DNA of 64,000 bases from Phaeobacter sp. QD34_24 (GCF_028890115.1 NZ_JARCJD010000011.1:89145-153144); one strand, 5' to 3'. Counted from the first letter of the stretch, positions 18,115 through 28,168 are shown. Numbers and translations are program-made. The notes: generated by a model from the sequence alone, not told the origin.

Positions 18115-18564
18115 TCATTGACCCGGATTTGATCGCAGGCTGCGTTCGGTTATGAGGCCGAGGGCGATGGAGGCGAGGATGCAGGCGGAGAAGAGATAAA
18201 GGCCCCAGCCGGTCTCGATCGTGACGTAGCCGATGCCCTTGGCAAGGGTGATGTAGAGCGCGATGAGGAAGATGTCGGCCATGGCAAGCTTGCCCAGCAG
18301 ATGCAGCACCGGTTGGGCGCGGCGATCCAGCAGGCCCCATTGCACCAGCGCAAGGCCGATGGTTTTGAGGTAGGGGGCGAAGATGGCAAAGAAAGTCACC
18401 AGCAGCGCCAGTACCACATCGCTGCCCCAGAGCGATTGCAACCCGGTGATGACGCTGATCTCGGAAAGACCGAACAGCGGCAAAAGGCCCGCCCGCAGCA
18501 GGGGCGCGAACCAGGCGATGGGGTAGAGGATCAAGAGCGACAGGGTGGCGAGGCGGAGGATCAT
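18115..18564 (-). CDS. Paraquat-inducible protein A (PqiA)-like membrane protein
   Basis: 149 residues with four hydrophobic helices. It resembles one PqiA domain (ILYPIAWFAPLL at the start, then a GLxSLWGS loop and a KLAMADIFL helix). PqiA proteins work with MCE lipid-transport proteins at the envelope, and this gene lies close to mlaF/mlaE, which also belong to that system. Confidence 0.78.
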   Translation of the reverse strand: MILRLATLSLLILYPIAWFAPLLRAGLLPLFGLSEISVITGLQSLWGSDVVLALLVTFFAIFAPYLKTIGLALVQWGLLDRRAQPVLHLLGKLAMADIFLIALYITLAKGIGYVTIETGWGLYLFSACILASIALGLITERSLRSNPGQ

Positions 18565-18704
18565 GGCGGTCCGGATATGTGGCGTTGCCTAGATGTGTGC
18601 CTTCCGCTGCTGATTTTGAAGGGGAAAGTTGCACGGCAGTCATCGGCCGGGGCAGGCCGTGAGCTCTTCGCAGTTGCTTGAGGTGGGAAATCCTGAGCTG
18701 TCGT

Positions 18705-19451
18705 TTACCGCACCGCCTCGATCGGACCCTCCGCGCGGCCGTGGATGAACTGGTCGAGGTAGGGATCGCCCGAATTGTCCATCTGGGCAACCGGGCCGGT
18801 CCATTTGATCACCCCGTCATGCAGCATGGCGATATTGTCGGCGATGGCGCGCACCGAGGTCATGTCGTGGGTGATGGTCATGGCGGTGGCGCCCATCTCG
18901 ACCACGATCTCGCGGATGAGATCGTTGATCACCCCCGCCATGATCGGGTCCAGGCCGGTGGTGGGCTCGTCAAAGAAGATGATCTCCGGCTCGGCGGCGA
19001 TGGCGCGGGCGAGGCCGACGCGTTTCTGCATGCCACCCGAGAGTTCGGCGGGCAAACGATCCGCGACATCGGCTTTCAGGCCGACGCGGCGCAGTTTCTC
19101 GATGGCGATTTCGCGGGCCTCTTCGGCGGGGCGTTTCAGCGTGCCGCGCATCAGGCGGAAGGCGACGTTCTGCCAGACGGGCAGGGAGTCAAACAGCGCC
19201 CCGCCCTGAAACAGCATGCCGAACCGCGCCAGAAAGGCATCGCGGTCGCCTGCATCCGCCGGTTTGCCATCCACCAGAATGCTGCCGCTGTCGGGTTTGA
19301 TGAGGCCCAGGACGCATTTCAGCGCCACCGATTTGCCGGTGCCGGAGCCGCCGATGATCACCATCGAGGTGCCCTTGGGGACCTCCAGCGTCATGCCGCG
19401 CAGAACCTGGTTGGAGCCAAAGGCCTTATGTACGTTTTCGAGCTTGATCAT
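18705..19451 (-). CDS. mlaF: ABC transporter ATP-binding protein, MlaF-like
   Basis: 248 residues with Walker A GGSGTGKS (about 34-41), signature LSGGMQKR and Walker B IIFFDEPTTGLDP. The LSGGMQKRVGLARA form and neighbouring permease identify the MlaF/Ttg2A group, which energises phospholipid transport between the inner and outer membranes. It overlaps mlaE by ATGA. No mlaD (MCE) gene is in the immediate neighbourhood. Confidence 0.92.
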   Translation of the reverse strand: MIKLENVHKAFGSNQVLRGMTLEVPKGTSMVIIGGSGTGKSVALKCVLGLIKPDSGSILVDGKPADAGDRDAFLARFGMLFQGGALFDSLPVWQNVAFRLMRGTLKRPAEEAREIAIEKLRRVGLKADVADRLPAELSGGMQKRVGLARAIAAEPEIIFFDEPTTGLDPIMAGVINDLIREIVVEMGATAMTITHDMTSVRAIADNIAMLHDGVIKWTGPVAQMDNSGDPYLDQFIHGRAEGPIEAVR

Positions 19452-20230
19452 ACCGAGAAGAACACCCCCGTCAGCAGGAAGTTGGCGGCCAGGATCAGGA
19501 TGGCGGCGGCCTCGACCGATCCTTTGGTGGCGCGGCCCACGCCCTGCGCACCGCGGCCCGATTGCATGCCGTAGTAGCAGCCCATCAGGGCGGCGATGGT
19601 GCCAAAGGCGGCGCCTTTCACCAGCGAGGAGATCACATCGAGCGGTTCAAGGAAATCTACGGTGTTCTTGAGATAGGCAGCGGCGTTGAAATCGAGGTTA
19701 TGCACCGCAACCGCATAGCCGCCGGCAATGCCGATGATGTCGCCGATCCCGACCAGGAGCGGCACGGTCAGGAAGGCTGCCAGCACGCGGGGGGCGACGA
19801 GGTATTGCATCGGGTTGGTCGATAGCGTCACCAGGGCGTCGATCTGCTCGGTCACCTTCATGGTGGCGATCTCGGCCGCGATGGAGGAGGTGACGCGGGC
19901 GGCGATCATCAGGCCAACCAGAACCGGGCCAAGTTCGCGCACCATGCCGATGGCGACGATCTGGGGCACCACGGCCTCGGCGTTGAAACGGGCGCCGCCG
20001 GCGTAGATCTGCAGGGCCAGCGCACCGCCGGTGAAGATCGCCGTCAGACCCACCACCGGCAGCGACAGCCAGCCAACATGCAACAGGGCGGTCAGCGTCT
20101 CGCGGCCATAGAACGGCGGGCGGATCATGTAGGACAGTGTGGAGAGCGCAAACAGGGCGACACGACCGATGGCGGACAGCATATCGAGCGCCAGACGGCC
20201 GATGCGGGCAAGAAGGGCGAGCGGGTTCAT
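19448..20230 (-). CDS. mlaE: MlaE-family ABC permease
   Basis: 260 residues with five to six transmembrane helices and the MlaE signature [16 protein letters not shown] plus [14 protein letters not shown]. It is the membrane subunit of the MlaFE lipid transporter. Its start overlaps the alr stop (20227-20230) and its stop overlaps mlaF, giving the order alr-mlaE-mlaF. Confidence 0.93.
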   Translation of the reverse strand: MNPLALLARIGRLALDMLSAIGRVALFALSTLSYMIRPPFYGRETLTALLHVGWLSLPVVGLTAIFTGGALALQIYAGGARFNAEAVVPQIVAIGMVRELGPVLVGLMIAARVTSSIAAEIATMKVTEQIDALVTLSTNPMQYLVAPRVLAAFLTVPLLVGIGDIIGIAGGYAVAVHNLDFNAAAYLKNTVDFLEPLDVISSLVKGAAFGTIAALMGCYYGMQSGRGAQGVGRATKGSVEAAAILILAANFLLTGVFFSV

Positions 20231-21264
20231 CCCTTGTAGCTCCTTGCATAGCGCGCGCCCATCGAGGTCAGGATCTCATAGCCAATGCTGCCCGCCGCAT
20301 CGGCGAGGCTGTCTACGGTCTGCACTTCATTGAGCAGGGTCAGCGCGGCGGGGTCGCTGTCAAGGTCGGTCACGTCGATGGTGATCAGATCCATCGAGAT
20401 CCGCCCCACCACCGGGCAGGCCGTGTCACCGGCATAGGCCTGAATGCCGCCGCTGCCCATGGCGCGCAGCAACCCGTCGGCATAGCCAGCCGCCACGGTT
20501 GCGATGCGGCTGGGGCGCTGGGCGGTCCAGGTGTTGCCATAGCCGACGGTTTCGCCGGGCATCAGGTCGCGGATCTGGATCACCGGCAGGTCGAGTTGCA
20601 CCACCGGCAGGGCATCGCCGTAGGGGTCGCCGCCATAAAGACCGATGCCCGGTCGGCAGAGGTCGAAATGATAGTCGGGACCAAGCAGGATGCCACCGGT
20701 GGCCGAGAGCGAGCGCGGCACCTCGATCCCGTCGGTCATCTCGTGGAAGGTCTTGAGCTGCTGTGCATTCATCGGATGCGCGGGTTCATCGGCGCAGGCC
20801 AGGTGCGACATCAGCAGGACCGGGCCTTGCCCCAGCGCGATATCGCGTACAGCCGCCCATTCGCCGGGCTCCATCCCCAAACGGTTCATGCCGCTGTCCA
20901 GCTGCACGCCAAAGGGATGGCCGGGCAGGCTTTCGAAATGGCGCAGCATCTGGTCGAGCGAGTTGAGCATCGGGGCCAGTTGGAAATCGCGCAGCAGGCC
21001 GGTGTCGCCCTCCATATGGCCGGAGAAGACGGAAATGCCGGGACCAGGCCCCAGGGCGCGGCGCAGGGCGACGCCTTCCTCGGCGGCCGCCACAAAGAAA
21101 TTGCGCGCACCGGCCTTGGCCAGGGCGGTTGCCACGCGGCCTGAATCCAGGCCGTATCCATTTGCCTTGACCACCGCGGCGGTTTCGCAGTTGGTCTTTG
21201 CATCAAGATTGCGCCAGTTGGTCACCAGCGCATCAAGGTTGATTGTCAGTCGTGCCGTGCTCAT
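20227..21264 (-). CDS. alr: Alanine racemase
   Basis: 345 residues, fold-type III PLP enzyme. The PLP lysine is in VVKANGYG (about residue 33) and the catalytic Tyr region is in ETVGYGNTW. It supplies D-alanine for peptidoglycan. It is the first gene of the alr-mlaE-mlaF group. Confidence 0.94.
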   Translation of the reverse strand: MSTARLTINLDALVTNWRNLDAKTNCETAAVVKANGYGLDSGRVATALAKAGARNFFVAAAEEGVALRRALGPGPGISVFSGHMEGDTGLLRDFQLAPMLNSLDQMLRHFESLPGHPFGVQLDSGMNRLGMEPGEWAAVRDIALGQGPVLLMSHLACADEPAHPMNAQQLKTFHEMTDGIEVPRSLSATGGILLGPDYHFDLCRPGIGLYGGDPYGDALPVVQLDLPVIQIRDLMPGETVGYGNTWTAQRPSRIATVAAGYADGLLRAMGSGGIQAYAGDTACPVVGRISMDLITIDVTDLDSDPAALTLLNEVQTVDSLADAAGSIGYEILTSMGARYARSYKG

Positions 21265-21363
21265 GCGCTGTTCATGACATGCGCGCAGCAGGGGTCAAGG
21301 GGGAAACGGTGCTGCAGGGCTGTGTTGCGCCTTGGATGGCGCCGTCTTGCCGGTGGCGGGTGC

Positions 21364-21795
21364 CTACTTCGGCATGGTGGCGTTGGAGTGCCAGAAGATC
21401 CGCACGCAGGTGGCAAGGCCCTGATCGTTCAGCTCTGCCACCAGGGTGCCGTCCAGCTCCATCCGGGGCAGGGGGTCGCCGGGCTGGCGATCCGGTAGGC
21501 CGGTGCCGGTGGATTTCGCCCAGATCTGGAACAGTTCCTCGCTGGCGACCTGATAGGTGACGTTCCAATGGCCGACGCCGCCCTTTGGTGTTTCGGCCAA
21601 CACGCTTGGGGTCAGGCAAATGTCCTGTTGCAGCTTGATCCGATCCCAGTAGCGGGCCAGTTCTTCGGGGCCGGTCTGCACCTGAAAGGGCGTGTTCCAA
21701 TATTGCCCATCGGGGGTAAAGAGCGCGGCAAAGCCTTCGGAATCCTGCGCCTCCCACACCCGTTTGTAGGCCTGCATGAAATCGTGAATGCTCAT
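21364..21795 (-). CDS. NTF2-like (SnoaL/DUF4440-type) protein
   Basis: 143 residues from MSIHDFMQAY, chosen because AGAGGAT precedes this ATG and because the longer in-frame extension is antisense-like dnaB sequence. The pattern of an N-terminal helix with WEAQDSEGFAALF, then TPDGQYWNTPF and a C-terminal strand FWHSN, fits the cystatin-like NTF2 fold. Function unknown. Confidence 0.75.
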   Translation of the reverse strand: MSIHDFMQAYKRVWEAQDSEGFAALFTPDGQYWNTPFQVQTGPEELARYWDRIKLQQDICLTPSVLAETPKGGVGHWNVTYQVASEELFQIWAKSTGTGLPDRQPGDPLPRMELDGTLVAELNDQGLATCVRIFWHSNATMPK

Positions 21796-21820
21796 TGGAA
21801 ATCCTCTGCCTGGAAAAGAG

Positions 21821-23347
21821 TTATTCGTAGCCGTCCGGCTGCTGCTGCCAGGATTTGGCGAGGTTGCCAAAGCGGGTGAATTGCGCCTCGAACGACAGTT
21901 CCACCGTGCCGATGGGACCGTGACGCTGCTTGCCGACGATGACCTCGGCCTTGGCATGCAACCGCTCCATCGCGGCCTTCCATTCTTCCATCTTGTCCAG
22001 TTCGTGATCGCCGGGCTTTTCACGCTCTTTATAGTATTCCTCGCGGAACACGAACATCACCACGTCGGCGTCCTGTTCGATCGAGCCGGATTCCCGAAGA
22101 TCCGACAGCTGCGGGCGTTTGTCATCGCGGCTTTCCACCTGACGCGACAGCTGCGACAGCGCAATCACCGGGATGTTCAGCTCCTTGGCGATGGCCTTCA
22201 TCCCCATCGAGATCTCGGCGATCTCGTTCACCCGGTTGTCGGACATGCCGCGGCAAAGCTGCAGGTAGTCGATCACCAGAAGATCCAGGCCATGGGTCCG
22301 TTTCAGGCGGCGGGCGCGGGCGGCCAGCTGCGAGATCGGCAGGGCGGGCGTGTCGTCGATGAACAAGGGGCAGCTTTCCAGATCCTTGGCGGCCTGCACG
22401 AAGCGGCGGAATTCGCTTTCGCTCATGTCGCCCTGGCGGATCTTGTGGCTGGAAATCTCGGACGCCTCGGCCAGGATCCGCCCGGCCAGCTGTTCGGCGC
22501 TCATCTCGAGCGAGAAGAAGCCCACCACGCCACCATCCACGGCACCCTCGGTCCCGTCAGGCTTAACACCCTTCTTGTAGGCCTTGGCCACGTTGAAGGC
22601 GACGTTGGTCGCAAGCGAGGTCTTCCCCATCGAAGGGCGCCCCGCGAGGATCAGAAGGTCCGACGGGTGAAGGCCGCCTAGCTGCTTGTCGAGATCGGTC
22701 AGCCCGGTGGAAATCCCCGCCATGCCGCCGCCGCGCTGATAGGCCTCGTTGGTGACATTGACCGCCTCGGTGACGGCCTTGAGGAAGGATTTGAAGCCGC
22801 TTTCGGTCTGGCCCTGTTCGGCCAGCTGATAAAGCGACTGTTCCGCCTCGACAATCTGCTCTTTCGGTTCCGAGGACACATCCACCCTCCGCGCCTTGTC
22901 GGCGATGGACTGGCCAAGGGCGATCAGCTCGCGCCGGATCGCCAGATCGTAGATCATCTGCGCATAGTCGCGCACCGCAAAGACAGAGATCGACGCACCG
23001 GCGAGTTTCGCCAGATAGGCGGGGCCGCCAAGCTCCTTCAGACCCTCGTCATCCTCCATGAAGGCCTTCAGCGTCACCGGCGAGGCCAGCGCGTTCTTGG
23101 AGATCCGCGCGGCGGCGATTTCGTAGATGCGGGTGTGGACCGGATCGTAGAAATGCGAGGAATCAATGATCGAGGCAACCCGGTCATAGACGTCATTGTT
23201 GGTCAGGATCGCGCCCAGAAGCTGCTGTTCGGCCTCTACCGAATGGGGCAGCTCGTTGGCCTCCATGCCACTGGCCTGCTGCGGAGCATCCGGTTCCGGC
23301 ATCGGGGCGGGGGGCTGGTCTCCGTCGAATGGGGTCAGTTCGTTCAT
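21821..23347 (-). CDS. dnaB: Replicative DNA helicase DnaB
   Basis: 508 residues. N-terminal DnaB domain (HSVEAEQQLLGAIL), linker, then RecA-like C-terminal domain with Walker A GRPSMGKTS, Walker B LLVIDYLQL and ALSQLSR. It unwinds DNA at the fork. It is followed by the NTF2-like gene 25 bp downstream. Confidence 0.96.
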   Translation of the reverse strand: MNELTPFDGDQPPAPMPEPDAPQQASGMEANELPHSVEAEQQLLGAILTNNDVYDRVASIIDSSHFYDPVHTRIYEIAAARISKNALASPVTLKAFMEDDEGLKELGGPAYLAKLAGASISVFAVRDYAQMIYDLAIRRELIALGQSIADKARRVDVSSEPKEQIVEAEQSLYQLAEQGQTESGFKSFLKAVTEAVNVTNEAYQRGGGMAGISTGLTDLDKQLGGLHPSDLLILAGRPSMGKTSLATNVAFNVAKAYKKGVKPDGTEGAVDGGVVGFFSLEMSAEQLAGRILAEASEISSHKIRQGDMSESEFRRFVQAAKDLESCPLFIDDTPALPISQLAARARRLKRTHGLDLLVIDYLQLCRGMSDNRVNEIAEISMGMKAIAKELNIPVIALSQLSRQVESRDDKRPQLSDLRESGSIEQDADVVMFVFREEYYKEREKPGDHELDKMEEWKAAMERLHAKAEVIVGKQRHGPIGTVELSFEAQFTRFGNLAKSWQQQPDGYE

Positions 23348-23623
23348 CGCGGCTCTCTTCAGTCGGTCCGGATAGATAGGGCAATTCAGGCGCTCAAATC
23401 CATCTGGAAATCACCGTGGACAAGCTGTGGGCAGGCTGTGGAGAACTCTCCGCCGCCTGTTGATGATTTCCCATTTGGACCCAAAAGCGCCTGTGGCGCG
23501 CAATATCCGGTAGGATGGCATGGGTGGGCCGCAAAATAAAGGGGGCGGCGCCCCTGCGGCCTGTACATGCAAGAACCGGGGCCTGATCCGGCCCCGGTTA
23601 TCTAGCTGACAGCGGTGCCGTCT
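23348..23623. other. Intergenic region between pyrE and dnaB
   Basis: Non-coding. It contains the putative dnaB promoter region near 23390-23470 and, near the pyrE end, a perfect 10-bp hairpin listed separately. Confidence 0.5.
23574..23599 (-). terminator. Hairpin after pyrE
   Basis: AACCGGGGCC/GGCCCCGGTT, 10-bp perfect stem with 6-nt loop, 25 bp downstream of the pyrE stop. No T-run follows on the minus strand (CTTGC), so it is a weak or rho-assisted terminator. Confidence 0.6.
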
Positions 23624-24304
23624 TTAGGCGGATTTATGCGCATCCTGCCAGGCGCGGGGGTCTTTCAGGAAGGTTTCCACCTCATCCAGCGTTGCGGTGC
23701 TGAAGGCGCCTTGGGCGCGGGCCTCGGCCAGGACATCCCACCAGGTGCAGAGGTAATGCAGCTCCACCCCGTGGTCGCCCAGCGTCTTGGTCGTTTCTGG
23801 GAAGATGTCGTAGTAGAAGATCACCGCCGTGTGCCCGCAGGTGGCCCCGGTTTCCCGGATCGCATCCACGAAGGACAGCTTCGAGCCGCCATCGGTGGTC
23901 AGATCCTCGACCAAGAGCACCCGCTCGCCCTCGCTCATGGCGCCTTCGATGCGGGCGTTGCGGCCGTATCCTTTGGGTTTCTTGCGCACATAGGTCATCG
24001 GCAGCGCCATGCGCTCAGCCACCAGGGCGGCAAAGGGGATGCCGGCGGTTTCACCACCTGCGATATTATCAAAGGCCTCGAACCCTGCGTTGCGCATCAC
24101 GGTGACGGTCATGAAATCCATCAGCGTCGAGCGGATACGCGGGAAGGAGATCAGCTTGCGGCAGTCGATATAGCTGGGCGAGGGCAGGCCGGAGGCCAGC
24201 GTATAGGGCGTTTCCGTGTTGAAATTCACCGCGCCGATTTCCAGCAGCATCCGGGCAGACAGGCGGGCGATTTCTTCGGCGGTGGGGTAGGAGGAGGGGA
24301 TCAT
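23624..24304 (-). CDS. pyrE: Orotate phosphoribosyltransferase
   Basis: 226 residues with the PRPP-binding loop [13 protein letters not shown] and substrate-contact KKPKGYG. It converts orotate and PRPP to OMP in pyrimidine synthesis. pyrC, an earlier step of the pathway, is 2.7 kb away on the same strand, separated by a sensor kinase and the RTX gene. Confidence 0.95.
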   Translation of the reverse strand: MIPSSYPTAEEIARLSARMLLEIGAVNFNTETPYTLASGLPSPSYIDCRKLISFPRIRSTLMDFMTVTVMRNAGFEAFDNIAGGETAGIPFAALVAERMALPMTYVRKKPKGYGRNARIEGAMSEGERVLLVEDLTTDGGSKLSFVDAIRETGATCGHTAVIFYYDIFPETTKTLGDHGVELHYLCTWWDVLAEARAQGAFSTATLDEVETFLKDPRAWQDAHKSA

Positions 24305-24408
24305 GGGCAGGTCCTTTGCTTCGGGTCGGGGCTGGCCCGGTGTCGGGCGCTGGCATACCCCGGCGGTGGCCCCTTGTTCAAGTCGGCTTTGACACTTCGG
24401 TCCGGCTC

Positions 24409-24462
24409 TCAGGGGCGTTTCAAGGGCAGGGTGAGGCGGAATCGGCTGCCCTGGTCGCGCCC
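24409..24462 (-). other. In-frame remainder of the histidine kinase beyond a TAA codon
   Basis: Directly after the TAA at 24463-24465 the same frame continues for 17 codons (including [10 protein letters not shown]) to a TGA. This is the usual last strand of a HATPase_c domain, so the TAA is most simply a single G-to-T change of a GAA codon. The stretch would be translated only by read-through or if the base is a sequence error. Confidence 0.75.
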
Positions 24463-25665
24463 TTAGCTTTCGGCCGAGACGGTGCCGTTATGCGCCTCCA
24501 TGATCTGGCGCACATTCTCCAGCCCGAGGCCGGTTGCGGTTTCTCCGCCGGTCGGGGTGGCCGAGAGGGTCCGGAAACGGCCAAAGACATGTTCAAGATC
24601 GTCTTTGGTAAGGCCCTGCCCATTGTCGGTGACATCGATCACGAGAGTATCTGCAGCCTGCTCCATGGTGACATGGACGGCGCCGCCACAAGGGGTGTAT
24701 TTGACCGCGTTGCAGATCAGGTTGTCTATGGCGGACACCAGCAGGGTGTCGTCGGCCTCAACCCGGATCGTACTGTCCCCGGAACTGTCGAACGTGAGCG
24801 TTATGTCCTTGCGGCGGGCCTCGTCGCGATTGGCAGCGACGGCGATATCGACCAACCGAGCCGGGTCCACAGGGTGGGTGGTCAGCGACAGGGCATCCCC
24901 TTCGGCCCGCACCCGTTCAAGGGTGGCGGAAATCAGGTCGGACATCCGTTCGGCGCCGGTGAGGATCTTGTCGAAACCGGCACTGATACGCGTAAGATCA
25001 GGCGCGGTTGCTGCCCCTCGGGCCTGTCCGAGTTCGGCCTGGGAAATGATCGCGGCAAGCGGGTTGCGCAGGTCGTGCGCGATCAACCCCATCAGATGGG
25101 TTTTTTGTGAATTCTCCTGTCGCAGGCGGTCGAAACCGCGCTGCAGGCGGGCGTTGAGATCGGACAGCTCGGCGATCATCGCCCGTCGTTCGGCTTCGAA
25201 GGCCAACCGGCGCAACTCTGCTTCGGCGCGCTGGGCGAATATGCCGGCAATTGCAGTGGCCACTTCGGTTTCGACGATTGTATCGTGGGAGAAGACGGCG
25301 AGATGCCCGGCCACCTGTCCTTCGGTGTCCCGCAACGGGATGCCGATATAGCCTTCGACAGCGCCTTCGCGCGGGTACAGCTCAGCGACGCCGCAGGGAA
25401 TGGTGACGGTTTCACCCAGGTAGACCCTTGCGCAGGGGGTTTCATCGAGCTGAAAGCGCAGATCCTGTACGATTTCTTGATCTTGCAGCGCATAGAGCGC
25501 ACGGGCATGTGTGGCAGGGACACCCTCGCCATAGGTCACGGCGACAAATGCGGTGTCGAGATAGGCGCTCAGCGCCTCGACCAGGCGGCGCAGCATGTCG
25601 TGTCCGACCTGGCCGGCGATGCTCTGTGCGATTTGGAAAATCTGCTGGGTCTCGGGGGAAGGCAT
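24463..25665 (-). CDS. GAF-domain sensor histidine kinase, truncated by an in-frame TAA
   Basis: 400 residues to the stop. The N-terminal GAF-like domain (about 10-150) is followed by a coiled coil (about 155-190). The H-box IAHDLRNPL has its His at about 197, then come N-box [10 protein letters not shown]1 DVTDNGQGL and G2 [11 protein letters not shown]. No membrane helix, so cytoplasmic. The open frame stops just before the conserved terminal strand, which is encoded in frame downstream. The ATP-binding motifs are complete, so the protein could still be active. No response regulator gene is adjacent. Confidence 0.88.
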   Translation of the reverse strand: MPSPETQQIFQIAQSIAGQVGHDMLRRLVEALSAYLDTAFVAVTYGEGVPATHARALYALQDQEIVQDLRFQLDETPCARVYLGETVTIPCGVAELYPREGAVEGYIGIPLRDTEGQVAGHLAVFSHDTIVETEVATAIAGIFAQRAEAELRRLAFEAERRAMIAELSDLNARLQRGFDRLRQENSQKTHLMGLIAHDLRNPLAAIISQAELGQARGAATAPDLTRISAGFDKILTGAERMSDLISATLERVRAEGDALSLTTHPVDPARLVDIAVAANRDEARRKDITLTFDSSGDSTIRVEADDTLLVSAIDNLICNAVKYTPCGGAVHVTMEQAADTLVIDVTDNGQGLTKDDLEHVFGRFRTLSATPTGGETATGLGLENVRQIMEAHNGTVSAES

Positions 25666-25778
25666 GGTGCAAAATCGGGCCTTTGGTTTGAAAACGCCGA
25701 TATGTTAGCGCCGCCCTGCCCGCGGCGCTAGACCTTCCCCTTTTGACCTCATCCAGGCGGAAGCGAAGGTGCGCCGCG

Positions 25779-25885
25779 GAAGCCGGGATCAAACACCGTT
25801 ATCGGGCCTGCGCCGCTCTGGATCTTTTCGGGGAAGGCGACGGGGGCGTCCTGTTCCACTCGGGTGATGGTCTCGGCGTTTTCCG
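25779..25885 (-). pseudogene. Divergent duplicate of the pyrC 3' end
   Basis: About 107 bp align without gaps to the 3' part of pyrC at 27079-27185, at an offset of exactly 1300 bp. Over 25781-25880 I count 13 mismatches, about 87 percent identity. Read in the pyrC frame it gives ENAETIT...[11 protein letters not shown]...FDPGF and then diverges and stops at a TGA. Most changes are conservative or silent. It lies directly after the RTX gene, so the RTX gene sits between intact pyrC and this fragment. Confidence 0.88.
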
Positions 25886-25897
25886 TCTGCGCAAGGC

Positions 25898-26881
25898 TCA
25901 GAACAGGAAGTCGTCGGCCGACAGATCGGTCAGCGACACGCCCTGCAGGGTGATGGTGTTGCCGCGGCCATCGTCGATCACAAGGTCCCGCCCATCCCGG
26001 GAGATATGCGATTCCATCAAGTCGTCGAAGTCGGCAATCTGCCTGACCTTGCGCAGGTCGATCTTCTCGCGATTGCTGTCGACATCAAAGTCGGTGATGA
26101 CATCGTCACCGAAGCTGCTGCGAAAGACAAAGCGGTCTGCGCCTTCACCGCCGGTCAGCAGGTCGTTCCCCTTGCCGCCGAACAGCCAATCCTTGCCACT
26201 TCCGCCGTACAGCTTGTCACGGCCGTCATCCCCGTAAAGACGATCGCGCCCGCCCTGCCCAAACAGCTCATCCTGCCCGGTTCCGCCATTGAGCCGGTCA
26301 TTGCCTCTGCTCCCGGACAATACGTCATTGCCATCACCACCGTTCAGGGTGTCATTGCCCCCGCCTGCCGAAAAGCTGTCGTTATCTTGGGTGCCGTCGA
26401 AACGGTCGTTCTGGCTGATGCGGTCGGGCTGAAACGCATCCCAGTCAAGGGTCTGGTCCGGGGCAAAAGCTCCGGTTAGGGCCTCATAGCCGGTGATCGA
26501 GTCGTAGAACGCCTGGTAGTCCTCGAAGTCCTGGAACTCGGGGAACGGATCCCCTCCCAGGACGACATAGTAGTTCAAACTCGCCGAGGCGCTTGCGCCA
26601 GTGCGAATCTCGATGACCTCGGTCCGGTTTCCATCCCAATTGATGGCTCCGATCCGGTAGCTGGTCAGCAACAGGTTGGCATCGACATCATTGACCCGAA
26701 TGTTGAAACTGCTGCCCTCCAGGCTGACACGCGGCAGAGTGAATTGGGAAATGGCATCAATCCCGTAAGACAGTTCGGAGCCGGAACCGAAAACGAGGCT
26801 CACGGTTTGGGTAGGGGAAAATTCGGTTGGCCGAAAGTTGGAAGTTTGCACCGAAAAAGTGTTGAAAATCAATGTTGTCAT
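25898..26881 (-). CDS. RTX (hemolysin-type calcium-binding repeat) protein
   Basis: 327 residues. The N-terminal half (about 1-155) is unrecognised beta-rich sequence. Nonapeptide repeats of the GGxGxDxLx type then follow (about 165-245: GGGNDTLNGG, GDGNDVLSG, GGRDRLYG, GGKGNDLLTGG), and a C-terminal ADRFVFRSSFGDDVITDF block of the type that carries the type I secretion signal, ending in DDFLF. Probably exported by a type I secretion system; none is in the window. The N-terminal coding sequence is visibly poorer in GC than its neighbours. It is flanked by pyrC and a pyrC 3' duplicate. Confidence 0.88.
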   Translation of the reverse strand: MTTLIFNTFSVQTSNFRPTEFSPTQTVSLVFGSGSELSYGIDAISQFTLPRVSLEGSSFNIRVNDVDANLLLTSYRIGAINWDGNRTEVIEIRTGASASASLNYYVVLGGDPFPEFQDFEDYQAFYDSITGYEALTGAFAPDQTLDWDAFQPDRISQNDRFDGTQDNDSFSAGGGNDTLNGGDGNDVLSGSRGNDRLNGGTGQDELFGQGGRDRLYGDDGRDKLYGGSGKDWLFGGKGNDLLTGGEGADRFVFRSSFGDDVITDFDVDSNREKIDLRKVRQIADFDDLMESHISRDGRDLVIDDGRGNTITLQGVSLTDLSADDFLF

Positions 26882-26901
26882 GGTTTGAAACCTGCTCCGT
26901 C

Positions 26902-26939
26902 AAAAAATAGAGAAGGACCGCCCGGTTCTCTGGCGGTCC
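26902..26939 (-). terminator. Rho-independent terminator between pyrC and the RTX gene
   Basis: 8-bp stem GGACCGCC/GGCGGTCC with a 9-nt loop. On the minus strand it is followed by TTCTCTATTTTTTG. It ends pyrC transcription and means the RTX gene needs its own promoter in the 20 bp or so left, or transcription by read-through. Confidence 0.8.
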
Positions 26940-27039
26940 CAAAAATAGTTTTTCAAAAACCAAAATCCGCCTGCTTCAGGAAAATACCGGAAACAAGCAT
27001 CTGGCTTGCAGGTTCAGCCTAGGATTTAATCACCCTGGG

Positions 27040-28095
27040 TCAAGTCTGCTCTTGCGGTACCACGGTCCAGTAGACCGGGAAGCCGGGGTCAAACACCGTC
27101 ACCGGGCCTTCGCCGCTTTGGATCTTCTCGGGGAAGGCGACGGGAGTCTCCTGTTTCACAAGGGTGATCGTCTCGGCGTTTTCCGGCTTGCGGTAGAAGG
27201 CCGGGCCATTCTTCGAGGCAAAGCCTTCCAGCTTGTCCAGGGCGCCGTCTTCCTCGAACACATGCGCCAGAAGGGGCATGGTGTTGGTGGCGGTGAAACA
27301 GCCGGCACAGCCGCAGCCGCTTTCCTTGTTGGGATCCGTATGAGGTGCGGAATCGGTGCCCAGGAAAAATCGCGCATCGCCTGATGTGGCGGCAGCGCGC
27401 AAGGCAAGGCGGTGCTCTTCCCGCTTGGCCACCGGCAGGCAGTAGTAATGCGGCTTGATGCCGCCCACCAGGATGTGGTTGCGGTTGATGATCAGGTGGT
27501 GGGTGGTGATCGTCGCGCCGAGGTCCGTATCGTTGGATTTCACATAGTCCACACCGTCGCGGGTGGTGATATGTTCCATCACCACGCGCAGGCCCGGCGT
27601 TGCGCGGCGGATCGGGTCCAGCACGCGGTCGATGAACACCGCCTCGCGGTCAAAAATGTCGATGTCATTGTCGGTGACCTCGCCATGCACGCAGAGCGGC
27701 ATGCCGATCTCGGCCATCTTCTCCAGAACCGGGCGCACCTTGTCGAAATCGCGCACGCCCGAGGCCGAGTTGGTGGTGGCCCCGGCAGGGTACAGCTTCA
27801 CCGCCGTCACCAGCCCCGAGGCATGCGCCGCGGCCACATCCGCAGGATCGGTATCCTCGGTGAGGTAGAGCGTCATCAGGGGCTCGAAGGTCATATCGCC
27901 GGGCAGGGCCGCCATGATGCGGTCGCGGTAGGCTGCGGCCTGCGCGCCGGTGACCACGGGCGGCACCAGGTTGGGCATGATGATCGCCCGGGCGAAATGG
28001 CGGGCGGTTTCGGGCAGCACGGCCTGCAGCATGGCGCCATCGCGCAGATGCAGGTGCCAGTCATCGGGGCGGGTGAGGGTCAGCTCTTTGGTCAT
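27040..28095 (-). CDS. pyrC: Dihydroorotase
   Basis: 351 residues of the class II (E. coli-type) dihydroorotase family. Metal-binding [10 protein letters not shown] at about 11-20, the carboxylated Lys in AVKLYPAG, a His region MEHITTRD and [13 protein letters not shown]. It closes carbamoyl-aspartate to dihydroorotate. Its last 40 or so codons are present a second time at 25779-25885. Confidence 0.95.
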   Translation of the reverse strand: MTKELTLTRPDDWHLHLRDGAMLQAVLPETARHFARAIIMPNLVPPVVTGAQAAAYRDRIMAALPGDMTFEPLMTLYLTEDTDPADVAAAHASGLVTAVKLYPAGATTNSASGVRDFDKVRPVLEKMAEIGMPLCVHGEVTDNDIDIFDREAVFIDRVLDPIRRATPGLRVVMEHITTRDGVDYVKSNDTDLGATITTHHLIINRNHILVGGIKPHYYCLPVAKREEHRLALRAAATSGDARFFLGTDSAPHTDPNKESGCGCAGCFTATNTMPLLAHVFEEDGALDKLEGFASKNGPAFYRKPENAETITLVKQETPVAFPEKIQSGEGPVTVFDPGFPVYWTVVPQEQT

Positions 28096-28168
28096 GGCGT
28101 CGCGTTAGCACAGGGCGCTGCAAAGGGGAAGCGGCAAGCCCTGCGGCACGTGGCGCAGGGGCGGTATG

